A stretch of 20,515 nt of DNA, taken from JABHHG01 sp964419445 (GTDB taxonomy: Bacteria; Fidelibacterota; Marinisomatia; SCGC-AAA003-L08; D37C17). Within the stretch, counting starts at the first letter, position 1. Each line of letters begins with the position of its first letter. The notes beneath the pieces are model-generated. The model saw only the letters and a list, made by a program, of their open reading frames with translations. It did not search any database and was not told the DNA's origin. The stretch is from assembly GCA_964419445.1 (NCBI GenBank), contig CAYQPE010000025.1:1-20515 (forward strand), given 5' to 3'. Shown one piece after another: positions 1 through 6,762 of the stretch. A program made the position numbers and the translations under genes.

Positions 1-45
1 TATTCAGCTTTAACATAGCTGACATATTTAACAAACTATTCAGAA

Positions 46-74
46 AAAACCACCGATATTATCGATGGTTTTTA
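46..74 (-). terminator. Terminator-like hairpin after tRNA-Leu
   Basis: A 12-bp stem (46-57 with 61-72, one G-U pair) closes a 3-nt loop. Read on the minus strand it starts four bases past the tRNA-Leu 3' end and is followed by a run of T. It probably ends transcription of the tRNA. Confidence 0.7.
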
Positions 75-78
75 GATG

Positions 79-164
79 TACCGAGGGCCGGGGTCGAACC
101 GGCACGAACATAAATGTTCGAGGGATTTTAAGTCCCTTGCGTCTACCAATTTCGCCACCTCGGC
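79..164 (-). tRNA. tRNA-Leu (anticodon UAA)
   Basis: The minus strand folds as an 86-nt class II tRNA. The acceptor stem is GCCGAGG with CCTCGGT, the discriminator is A, and the T arm is GGTTCGACCCC-like. The anticodon loop CTTAAAA holds UAA, and there is a long variable arm as expected for tRNA-Leu. The 3' CCA is not encoded (the next bases are CAT). It is the last of three tRNA genes in the same direction. Confidence 0.95.
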
Positions 165-170
165 AGGTAG

Positions 171-206
171 AAAAAAAGTGACACCAATCAGTTGAATGTC
201 ACTTTT
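171..206 (-). terminator. Terminator after tRNA-Cys
   Basis: A perfect 10-bp inverted repeat (174-183 with 197-206; AAAAGTGACA and its complement) encloses a 13-nt loop. On the minus strand it begins just after the tRNA-Cys 3' end and ends in seven T residues, then runs into tRNA-Leu. This is the expected form of an intrinsic terminator. Confidence 0.75.
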
Positions 207-207
207 G

Positions 208-279
208 AGGCGTCGACCAGATTCGAACTGGTGAATAGCGGTTTTGCAAACCGGTGCCTTACCACTTGGCTACGACGCC
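208..279 (-). tRNA. tRNA-Cys (anticodon GCA)
   Basis: The minus strand gives a 72-nt cloverleaf with acceptor GGCGTCG/CGACGCC, discriminator U (typical of tRNA-Cys), D stem GCC/GGC, anticodon loop TTGCAAA with GCA, and T arm CCAG..TTCGAAT..CTGG. The 27-43 pair looks mismatched; the other stems are sound. CCA is not encoded. Confidence 0.93.
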
Positions 280-289
280 TTGAACTGAA

Positions 290-311
290 AAGGCCCCGAA
301 AACGGGGCCTT
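290..311 (-). terminator. Terminator-like hairpin after tRNA-Gly
   Basis: A GC-rich 9-bp perfect stem (AAGGCCCCG with CGGGGCCTT) closes a 4-nt loop, one base past the tRNA-Gly 3' end on the minus strand. A short T run (TTTTC) follows. It could also be a processing signal between tRNA-Gly and tRNA-Cys. Confidence 0.65.
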
Positions 312-312
312 G

Positions 313-385
313 AGCGAAAGAACGGATTCGAACCGTCGACCCTCACGTTGGCAACGTGATGCTCTACCAGCTGAGCTACTTTCGC
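313..385 (-). tRNA. tRNA-Gly (anticodon GCC)
   Basis: A 73-nt cloverleaf on the minus strand with acceptor GCGAAAG/CTTTCGC and discriminator U. The D arm is AGCTCAGCTGGTAGAGC, the anticodon stem-loop TCACG-TTGCCAA-CGTGA gives GCC, and the T arm contains GGTTCGAATCC. CCA is not encoded. It is the first gene of the tRNA cluster. The 90 bp between it and the upstream gene on the same strand contain no clear terminator, so some read-through from that operon is possible. Confidence 0.95.
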
Positions 386-475
386 AATACTAAAAAACTG
401 CCTCTTTTGAAGCCATATATTTTAAAAGATTCTGATAACTTAATCCAAAAATTATTTATGAAATTTTATCTATTT

Positions 476-1633
476 TCAATGACCATGTCCGTGATGTGGA
501 TCTCCAGGTAGTCGCCCTTGAATATCTGCCCCTGGGCCTGCAACCGTAACAATCTTTTCTTTACCTTTATCCACTATCAGTAACACTTCAGGCTTGTCTG
601 CAATGGTTTTGTTCAACTCATGCTTTGTTAGCTCTAAAGAATTGATAGCATTCTCTAACGCATAATTTGATTCTTCAATTTGACGTTCGTATGATTTTAT
701 TCGTGCCAATGTTTGAGGATCATCTTTAAATAATACTTTTAATTCTGTGCCTTCTGGATGCTGCTTTTGCATACGCTCTAAACGTTTGGTTGCATTCTTC
801 AACACATTATTTTTACCCGAAACATCTACCAAATCCATACCCTTATCATGAATGGTAACTTTCACATCATACATATATTTTCCACGGTCACCAGCAGAAT
901 AAGTTGGATATGTTTTGGTTCCCCCATCATTTGAGCGTTTACGTGATTTACTCCTATACACCAAATCAATGGGTAAATCCTTATTTCTATGTAGGATGTT
1001 CATATCCTTTTCTTCAGCATTAAAGAGAAGTACAATCAAATCAGTTTGGGCATCAACCTCATCAACAATGCCATTTAATGCCATAAAAGGATCTTCCACC
1101 ATTACATCTGCATGATCAAATTTTGATGCTAATCCAATAAATCCAATGCTTAGTCCGCCCTTTGACACAATTTGGTATGGCCTAAATAAAGGTAATCCAT
1201 ACTGATCTTTTATATTGGCAGAAATAAAAGGGAAATTGGCATTTTTTTCCAATTCACGCAGTGTGGGAAGCCCCAATGCAAAATCTTGCGAACCTGGAGA
1301 GAATGCATCACATCCAATAATATTGAATGATTTTACAATGGTTTCGGCAGAAATTTGTGCAATTTCAGAAGTAACACCTGGGCTTAGTTGATCTTTTTTG
1401 AAAAATAAATTTCCTGCATCAACAATGGCAACAGGTTCACCACTTTGTAACACTTCATCTATAACAGTAGCTTTTCGGGCAAGACCGCCCAACGGTTTCT
1501 TCTTTCAGCCACAGGGCTCTGTTTCACCATTTACATTGGTGGTACCCAATAGGTGAACCACCGATTGAGCATGAACCGTATGTAAAAACATGCTGAAACA
1601 AAGTATAATTAATATATGTATATTTTTTTTCAT
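476..1633 (-). CDS. Predicted selenoprotein: exported metallophosphatase-like protein with a Cys-Gly-Sec motif
   Basis: The frame runs 385 residues from an ATG that overlaps the upstream stop as ATGA, and is broken only by TGA at 1505-1507 (codon 43). Residues 1-22 form a signal peptide ending HA. The segment around the TGA reads ETEPCG-U-KKKPLGGLARK. From memory, relatives have EPCGC..PLGGLAR, so the TGA replaces the second Cys of a CGC pair. A SECIS-like hairpin follows. The rest resembles the UshA/5'-nucleotidase metallophosphatase fold (DAGNLF at 72-77, SPGSQDFALG at 112-121, FISANI), but the usual metal ligands look substituted. A charged, probably coiled-coil region lies near residues 275-350, and the protein ends in DPHHGHGH. 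The final stop is TGA with an in-frame TAG two codons on. The role is unknown; a thiol/selenol redox function in the cell envelope is inferred. The alternative is a pseudogene, or a short downstream product from TTG at 1492 that would lack the signal peptide. Confidence 0.88.
1475..1507 (-). promoter_or_regulatory. Bacterial SECIS element with its UGA codon
   Basis: The UGA (1507-1505) is followed by 18 nt and then a hairpin: stem UUGGGC (1492-1487) with GCCCGA (1480-1475), six pairs including one G-U, and loop GGUCUU (1486-1481). Bacterial SECIS elements lie inside the reading frame just after the UGA, with a small apical loop rich in G/U that SelB binds. A GGUCU loop is also what I recall for the E. 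coli fdhF element. The hairpin also encodes the conserved LGGLAR, so part of its sequence is constrained by protein coding. Confidence 0.85.
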
Positions 1634-2091
1634 TTAACTTTTTTTGTTCCTCTGAACGCGTGTCTAAAATAAATCATTATAGATAATCCTAAAAAGAGAA
1701 TATCTTCAAAAATTCGCTTGAGCATATCTTGTCTTAAATCTCCCATTCCTGGGTCTGCTGCACCTTTAAAACATCCACAATGCAAACTAATACCTCGTGC
1801 ATATGCTTGGGTAATTATAAAAATAAAGAATGCCATTAAAAGCATAGATAAAATAGCAGCACCATCAAGAAAGACACCCGTGATGAGGCAAAGTCCTATG
1901 ACAAGCTCTAACCATGGAATAAACAATGCAGCTAAATTATTGAGTTGAACTGGAGAAATATGATAATTATCAATATTATCAGAAAATGCAATAGGGTCAG
2001 CAATTTTATCTAAACTGGCATATATAAATACAAATCCCAGAATGAATCGTGCCAATAATGGCAAGTTATATTTTTTCATAAAATCCATCAT
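1630..2091 (-). CDS. DoxX/MauE-type membrane protein with a CGC motif
   Basis: A 153-residue integral membrane protein with about four hydrophobic helices. The N-terminal part (PLLARFILGFVFIYASLDKI) is typical of the DoxX/MauE group. The ISLHCGCF segment (Cys105, Cys107) matches the LDCGCFG-like motif seen in MauE-type redox-associated proteins. The start at 2091 is chosen because its ATG overlaps the rhodanese stop (ATGATG); the ATG at 2088 or 2079 is possible. Its own TGA overlaps the selenoprotein ATG. Known members are poorly characterised. A role in moving electrons or thiol equivalents across the membrane to the two neighbouring Cys/Sec proteins is inference. Confidence 0.8.
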   Translation of the reverse strand: MMDFMKKYNLPLLARFILGFVFIYASLDKIADPIAFSDNIDNYHISPVQLNNLAALFIPWLELVIGLCLITGVFLDGAAILSMLLMAFFIFIITQAYARGISLHCGCFKGAADPGMGDLRQDMLKRIFEDILFLGLSIMIYFRHAFRGTKKVK

Positions 2092-2600
2092 TCTACGGGG
2101 TACCCTGCATCTTTCCATTCTGGAAGTCCACCTTCAAAGACGAACACATTTTCAAATGCTTTTTCATTAAATAGTACATCGGCTAAATCAATACTCAAAC
2201 TACATTCACCTCCACTACAATAAATGATAAACACATCATCATAATTTAAGGCATCAATAATGTCTTCATAATCTTCATAAGTATCATAGGGAATATTTAT
2301 AGCACCAGCGATGTGGGATATTTCATAGTCTTCAATATCACGGGCATCAATAATTACAGCTTTCTTTTCATCAAAATAATATTTGATAAACTCAAGGAGT
2401 ACTGTTTGGGGCTCAGTCATGAGTGCAGGAAGCTCAAACGTTTTTTCACCGCTTGCATCTACCTGAACAGAAGCCTCTTGAAGTACACGAGGTTGTTTTA
2501 TAAGTGTAAAGCTGTCATCTTTTAATAACATAAATCGGATACCACCCAAAATGGCTGAAATTACTGAAATAAAGATAACTTGTTTTAGCGCTGAATTCAT
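2088..2600 (-). CDS. Membrane-anchored rhodanese-domain protein
   Basis: 170 residues. Residues 5-24 are a hydrophobic signal-anchor or signal peptide, so the domain probably lies outside the cytoplasm. The rhodanese fold spans about 65-170: the IDARDIEDYEISHIAGAINIP segment, then the active-site loop YCSGGECS with catalytic Cys128 and a second Cys133, then the closing EGGLPEWKDAGYPV. Rhodaneses carry sulfur as a persulfide on the loop Cys. It is the first gene of the operon and its stop overlaps the next start, suggesting translational coupling. No strong Shine-Dalgarno sequence is visible before its ATG. Its substrate is unknown. Confidence 0.85.
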   Translation of the reverse strand: MNSALKQVIFISVISAILGGIRFMLLKDDSFTLIKQPRVLQEASVQVDASGEKTFELPALMTEPQTVLLEFIKYYFDEKKAVIIDARDIEDYEISHIAGAINIPYDTYEDYEDIIDALNYDDVFIIYCSGGECSLSIDLADVLFNEKAFENVFVFEGGLPEWKDAGYPVE

Positions 2601-2718
2601 CTGGAAAATTTACCAGTATTAGTCTGGGCAATTCAAATATTTTTAACAGAAAAGGTTCCAAATAATTCTCAAATAATTTTATAAAGGCAAACAATCTATA
2701 TATTCTGTAGCTTTTTCT

Positions 2719-2747
2719 TTGACCATTGTTATCAATTCGGATAAATT
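2719..2747 (+). promoter_or_regulatory. Candidate sigma70-type promoter for tRNA-Ala
   Basis: TTGACC (2719-2724) and TAAATT (2742-2747) are separated by 17 bp, and the -10 lies 26 bp before the tRNA 5' end. This fits a short leader. The rest of the 173-bp gap between the rhodanese start and the tRNA holds no gene I can support. Confidence 0.45.
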
Positions 2748-2772
2748 TACCGTCGCATTTTAATGCATAAAT

Positions 2773-2846
<74 letters not shown>

Positions 2847-2897
2847 CTGGAGGACTATCCTTCCCTTATAATTATTTTTTACGGAGATTTATATATC

Positions 2898-4454
2898 ATG
2901 TTTAACATGACAACTTTACGAGACAGATCGCATTTTATTTTATGGACATTATTGATTTTCTTCATCCTAAGTATGACCGTGGGTGGACTTGTTGGTGGTG
3001 CCAATATCTTAGATTTAGTATTTAAAACCAAAAATTCACGGCAACATGTGGGTTGGGTTGGAGATACGGGCATTACCCATCAACGATTTATTCGTGAGCG
3101 GGATAATCAGTTGGCTCAACTTCGACGTCAGGGGCAAACTATTAACGGAAGAGCATATCAAAACGCAAGTAATGCTGCATGGAATAATCTAGTAGAACGT
3201 GTATTAAAAGATGAAAAAATTGATGAACTTGGATTAGAAGTTCAACTAGATGAGATTTATGATTTCTTATTATTAACCCCTCCACCAGCATTTCAAGGTA
3301 ATTTAACTGAATTAGGTTTATTTACAGACACTGATGGAAAATTTGATTTAACCACGTATCAAGATGCCGTTCGTAATGGAACCATTCCAGAAACTGCACA
3401 TGATTTATTAGCATTGTGGGAAAACTATCTCCGTACATGGCTTGCAGATAGAAAATTGCAAAATCTTTATAATAATATTGCTACTGTTTCAAATTTTGAA
3501 GTGGAACAAGAATACATCAAACAAAACGTAAATTGTACCTTAGAGTATTTATTTGTTAATACCAGTTCAATTACAGATTCAATGGTAACCATATCTGAAG
3601 ATGAACTTCGTGCAAAGTATGATGAAAATTTGGACACATATAAAACAGAAGAAAAACGTGTGGTTGAATATGTGTTATGGGAAGTCCCTGCAAATATAAA
3701 ATCAGACACATTAAGAAATGTTGAATATGCAGATTCTCTTATGCAAGATGCCCTATTATTTGTAGATGAAGCTGACTTAACTTCATTTTCTGAAGCAATT
3801 ACAATATTTGAAAAAGATGCAGATAAAACTTTAGACATCCATGAAGGCTTTAGCGCTAACTCTGGATTCCCATTCCCATGGGGTACTATTCGCAACGCTG
3901 TACGATTTACTTTTGATAATGAAATAGGTGCAATTTCTGACCCTATTAATACAGATAATGGTATTGTAGTATTACACATTACGGGATCAAAAGATGAAGG
4001 ATATCAAGCATTTGATGATGTTAAATCTGGTATTGAGCGTAGCCTAATGCGTGATAAAAAGAAAGATTATGCAAAATCTTACCTTTCTGAAAAGTTAGGT
4101 GATAATTCTCATTGGAAAACATTAGCGGATAATGATGACCTTATTGAATGGGTAGATGGAGATACTCAAACCGTTGGTGGAAGTTTTAAAACTATTGGGA
4201 AAAGTAGTGAACTTACGGGTACACTCTTGGCTATGAATGAAGGACAGGCATCACAGGTAATTACCACATTTAACACGGCATGTGTAGTAAAAATGACATC
4301 TAAAGATGAAATGGATGTGGATGATTTTAGTAATAATTTCGATGATTTTAAAGCTCAACTCATCAACACCAAAAAATCACGTGGGTATAGTAATTGGATA
4401 AGAGCTGCCAAAGATAATATTGAAATTATCGATAATAGAGCTTCATACTATTAA
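2898..4454 (+). CDS. PpiD/SurA-like membrane-anchored periplasmic folding factor
   Basis: 518 residues. The chosen ATG has GGAG 11 bases upstream; the open frame also extends back through tRNA-Ala, which cannot be coding. A short cytoplasmic N-terminus is followed by one transmembrane helix (about 11-36), then a SurA_N-like helical region (about 55-190; the WVGDTGITHQRFIRERD and LVERVLKDEKIDELGLEV segments are typical). A long C-terminal part contains EDELRAKYDENLDTYKTEE and INTDNGIVVLHITG, which resembles a diverged parvulin domain with its linker. PpiD-type proteins help newly exported proteins fold near the Sec translocon. Whether the rotamase domain is active cannot be judged from sequence. 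Confidence 0.8.
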   Translation: MFNMTTLRDRSHFILWTLLIFFILSMTVGGLVGGANILDLVFKTKNSRQHVGWVGDTGITHQRFIRERDNQLAQLRRQGQTINGRAYQNASNAAWNNLVERVLKDEKIDELGLEVQLDEIYDFLLLTPPPAFQGNLTELGLFTDTDGKFDLTTYQDAVRNGTIPETAHDLLALWENYLRTWLADRKLQNLYNNIATVSNFEVEQEYIKQNVNCTLEYLFVNTSSITDSMVTISEDELRAKYDENLDTYKTEEKRVVEYVLWEVPANIKSDTLRNVEYADSLMQDALLFVDEADLTSFSEAITIFEKDADKTLDIHEGFSANSGFPFPWGTIRNAVRFTFDNEIGAISDPINTDNGIVVLHITGSKDEGYQAFDDVKSGIERSLMRDKKKDYAKSYLSEKLGDNSHWKTLADNDDLIEWVDGDTQTVGGSFKTIGKSSELTGTLLAMNEGQASQVITTFNTACVVKMTSKDEMDVDDFSNNFDDFKAQLINTKKSRGYSNWIRAAKDNIEIIDNRASYY

Positions 4455-4464
4455 TTAAATTCAT

Positions 4465-4497
4465 AATCTTTCAAAGGTTCAAAACCTTTAAAAGATT
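4465..4497. repeat. Long imperfect hairpin after the PpiD-like gene
   Basis: A 15-bp arm (4465-4479) pairs with 4483-4497 around a 3-nt loop with a single A-C mismatch. It is AT-rich and begins 10 bases after the stop, ahead of a clearer terminator. It may protect the mRNA 3' end or act as part of a tandem terminator. Confidence 0.5.
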
Positions 4498-4511
4498 AAA
4501 AGTAAACGTTT

Positions 4512-4540
4512 AAAAGCCCTGCAGTTACAGGGCTTTTTTA
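4512..4540 (+). terminator. Terminator of the PpiD-like gene
   Basis: A perfect 10-bp stem (AAAAGCCCTG, 4512-4521, with 4528-4537) with a 6-nt loop and a trailing T run on the plus strand. It sits in the 213-bp gap between convergent genes. Confidence 0.8.
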
Positions 4541-4611
4541 TTGGAGTAAATTTTATTGAAGTAAACTTACCTATAAATTTTTCAACGTTGAGCAATAAAA
4601 GATTAAAAACA

Positions 4612-4641
4612 AAAGAAGCCCTGAAAATTCAGGGCTTCTTT
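4612..4641 (-). terminator. Terminator of groESL
   Basis: A perfect 14-bp stem (4612-4625 with 4628-4641) with a 2-nt minimum loop. On the minus strand it is followed by TGTTTTTA, 26 bases past the groEL stop. The core GAAGCCCTG resembles that of the facing plus-strand terminator. Confidence 0.8.
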
Positions 4642-4667
4642 ATACTCAAACTATATGAGAGGGGTGA

Positions 4668-6308
4668 TTACATCATACCACCCATGCCACCCATACCACC
4701 CATATCAGGCATTGCAGGAGCTGCAGCACCTTCAGGTTCAGGTTTATCCGAAATTACCGCTTCAGTTGTGAGCAATAATCCTGCAATACTGGCTGCGTTT
4801 TGAACTGCAGTACGAGTTACTAAAGTAGGATCAATAATTCCTGCTTTAACCATATCTACAAATTCTTCATTTCGAGCATCAAAACCATTTGATCCTTTTT
4901 TACTCAAAATGTCATTTACTACTACAGCAGGCTCTAAACCAGCATTAGCAATAATTTGACGTGCAGGACCTTCCATGGCTTTACGAAGAATTTCAGTTCC
5001 TAAAGCTACATCCGTCTCCATACCTTTAGTATCAATTGAAGATGTTGCTCTTAATAATGCTACACCACCACCAGCTACAATACCTTCTTTCACTGCAGCA
5101 CGTGTTGCATGAAGTGCATCTTCAACTCTGGCTTTCTTCTCTTTCATTTCAACTTCAGTAGCTGCACCAATATTGATTACTGCAACCCCACCCGAAAGTT
5201 TAGCTAATCTTTCTTGAAGTTTTTCTTTATCATAGTCAGATGTAGATTTTTCAACTTGCACTTTAATTTCATTTACTCGAGCAGTTACAGCATCAACATC
5301 ACCTTTACCTTCAACAATAACCGTATTATCTTTGTCGATAGTAATGGTACGAGCTTCACCTAGATATGCTAATGTAGCATTGTCTAATTTATAACCTTGA
5401 TCTTCAGAGATTACAGTACCGCCAGTTAACACAGCAATATCTTGTAACATTGCTTTACGACGATCACCAAATCCAGGTGCTTTTACTGCAGCCACTTTAA
5501 ATGAACCACGAAGTTTATTCATTACCAATGTTGCTAGGGCTTCACCTTCAACATCTTCTGCTATAATCATTAATGAACGACCCGCTTGAACTACTTTTTC
5601 AAGAATAGGTAACAAATCTTTCATATTACTGATTTTTTTCTCGTGGATCAAAATCATTGGATTTTCTAATTCACATTCCATGCTTTCAGCATTGGTAACA
5701 AAGTAAGGTGAAAGATAACCTCTATCAAACTGCATACCTTCTACAGTTTCTAAATAGGTTTCCATACCTTTAGCTTCTTCTACAGTGATTACGCCTTCGT
5801 TTCCAACTTTTTCCATCGCATCAGAAATAATGCCGCCAATAGAATCATCGTTATTTGCAGAAATAGTTCCTACTTGTGCAATCTCTTCTTTTGAAGATAC
5901 TTCTTTGCTCAAGCCTTTCAAGAAATCAACCACTTGTGCAACACCGGCATCAATACCACGTTTAAGGTCCATTGGATTTGCACCAGCAGTTACATTTTTG
6001 ATTCCTTCAGCAACAATTGACTGAGCCAATACAGTAGCAGTAGTGGTACCATCACCAGCAACATCAGATGTTTTTGATGCAACTTCACGTACCATTTGTG
6101 CGCCCATATTTTCTACAGTATCTTCTAATTCAATTTCTTTTGCAACAGTTACACCATCTTTAGTTACTAGAGGTGCACCGAATTTTTTGTCAATTACCAC
6201 ATTACGACCTTTAGGTCCCAATGTTACTCTTACTGCATTTGCAAGTTTGTCCACACCTTCTTTAAGGGTTCCTCTTGCATCTGCATTATATGAAATTTCT
6301 TTTGCCAT
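4668..6308 (-). CDS. groEL: Chaperonin GroEL (60 kDa)
   Basis: 546 residues, the usual length, from MAKEISYNADAR to the Gly-Met tail GGMGGMGGMM. Conserved segments are present: TLGPKGRNVVIDKKFGAP, the ATP-binding DGTTTATVLAQSIV (around residue 88), VEEAKGMETYLETVEGMQFDRGYLSPYF (around 190), and the apical KAPGFGDRRKAML. It forms the double-ring ATP-driven folding chamber with GroES in the cytoplasm. It lies 18 bp after groES, and a Shine-Dalgarno-like GGAGATAAG precedes its ATG. The only groEL in the window. Confidence 0.99.
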   Translation of the reverse strand: MAKEISYNADARGTLKEGVDKLANAVRVTLGPKGRNVVIDKKFGAPLVTKDGVTVAKEIELEDTVENMGAQMVREVASKTSDVAGDGTTTATVLAQSIVAEGIKNVTAGANPMDLKRGIDAGVAQVVDFLKGLSKEVSSKEEIAQVGTISANNDDSIGGIISDAMEKVGNEGVITVEEAKGMETYLETVEGMQFDRGYLSPYFVTNAESMECELENPMILIHEKKISNMKDLLPILEKVVQAGRSLMIIAEDVEGEALATLVMNKLRGSFKVAAVKAPGFGDRRKAMLQDIAVLTGGTVISEDQGYKLDNATLAYLGEARTITIDKDNTVIVEGKGDVDAVTARVNEIKVQVEKSTSDYDKEKLQERLAKLSGGVAVINIGAATEVEMKEKKARVEDALHATRAAVKEGIVAGGGVALLRATSSIDTKGMETDVALGTEILRKAMEGPARQIIANAGLEPAVVVNDILSKKGSNGFDARNEEFVDMVKAGIIDPTLVTRTAVQNAASIAGLLLTTEAVISDKPEPEGAAAPAMPDMGGMGGMGGMM

Positions 6309-6326
6309 TTTACTTATCTCCTATGA

Positions 6327-6611
6327 TTATAATACAGCTAAAATATCGCTTTCGCGCATGATGAGTACATCATCACTTTCAACAGTGATTTCTGTACCAG
6401 AATATTTACCATACAACACAGTATCACCAACATTTACTGTCATGGCAACTGCGTTTCCTGAATCGCTTATTTTTCCAGGACCTACTGCAACAACTTCACC
6501 CATTTGAGGTTTTTCTTTTGCTGTATCTGGAAGAATAATTCCTGAAGCTGTTGTTTCTTCAGCCTCTTGAGGTTTAACCACTACTCTATCTGCTAATGGT
6601 TTAATGTTCAT
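6327..6611 (-). CDS. groES: Co-chaperonin GroES (10 kDa)
   Basis: 94 residues starting MNIKPLADRVVV. The ATG at 6611 is preferred over the ATG at 6617 because AAGGAG (6625-6620) lies 8 bases before the former but only 2 before the latter; an upstream in-frame TTG has no support. The mobile loop region EETTASGIILPD (about 17-28) binds GroEL, and the C-terminal DVLIMRESDILAVL closes the beta-barrel. First gene of the groESL operon. Confidence 0.98.
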   Translation of the reverse strand: MNIKPLADRVVVKPQEAEETTASGIILPDTAKEKPQMGEVVAVGPGKISDSGNAVAMTVNVGDTVLYGKYSGTEITVESDDVLIMRESDILAVL

Positions 6612-6645
6612 GTTCATTACTCCTTGTTTCAATTTTTTTATAATA

Positions 6646-6675
6646 AAAAAGGGATTCTAATACGAATCCCTTTTT
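6646..6675 (-). terminator. Terminator-like hairpin in the groES leader
   Basis: A perfect 12-bp inverted repeat (AAAAAGGGATTC, 6646-6657, with 6664-6675) with a 6-nt loop and a T run on the minus strand. It is either the terminator of the upstream dut transcript or, if the promoter at 6727-6756 is real, an attenuator-like element in the groESL leader. It does not visibly sequester the groES ribosome site. Confidence 0.6.
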
Positions 6676-6721
6676 ACAAATATAATGCCACAAACAAAAA
6701 GTCTGCTATAATGTCAGAATT

Positions 6722-6756
6722 TGTGATTTATATCACTTTTTTATGTTCCTTGTCAT
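6722..6756 (-). promoter_or_regulatory. Candidate groESL promoter with a palindrome over the -10
   Basis: On the minus strand ATGACA (6756-6751) and TATAAA (6732-6727) are 18 bp apart, each one base from consensus. The -10 lies exactly between the arms of a palindrome, AGTGA-N6-TCACA (6722-6737), a CRP/FNR-like arrangement that could be an operator. No CIRCE element (TTAGCACTC repeat) is present. The spot is just past the dut stop, with about 109 nt of leader to groES. Confidence 0.45.
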
Positions 6757-6762
6757 GATTAT

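Noticed and set aside
1505..1507. TGA read as a true stop, making the gene a pseudogene
   Set aside because: The frame stays open for 342 codons beyond it, the TGA replaces a conserved Cys, and a SECIS-like hairpin with correct spacing follows. I favour Sec.
2092..2118. DoxX-like protein starting at 2118
   Set aside because: The extra residues (MERCRVPRR) lie inside the rhodanese gene and disrupt the usual N-terminus. The ATGATG at the overlap is better.
6612..6762. CIRCE heat-shock operator before groES
   Set aside because: No TTAGCACTC-type repeat. The two inverted repeats present have unrelated sequences.
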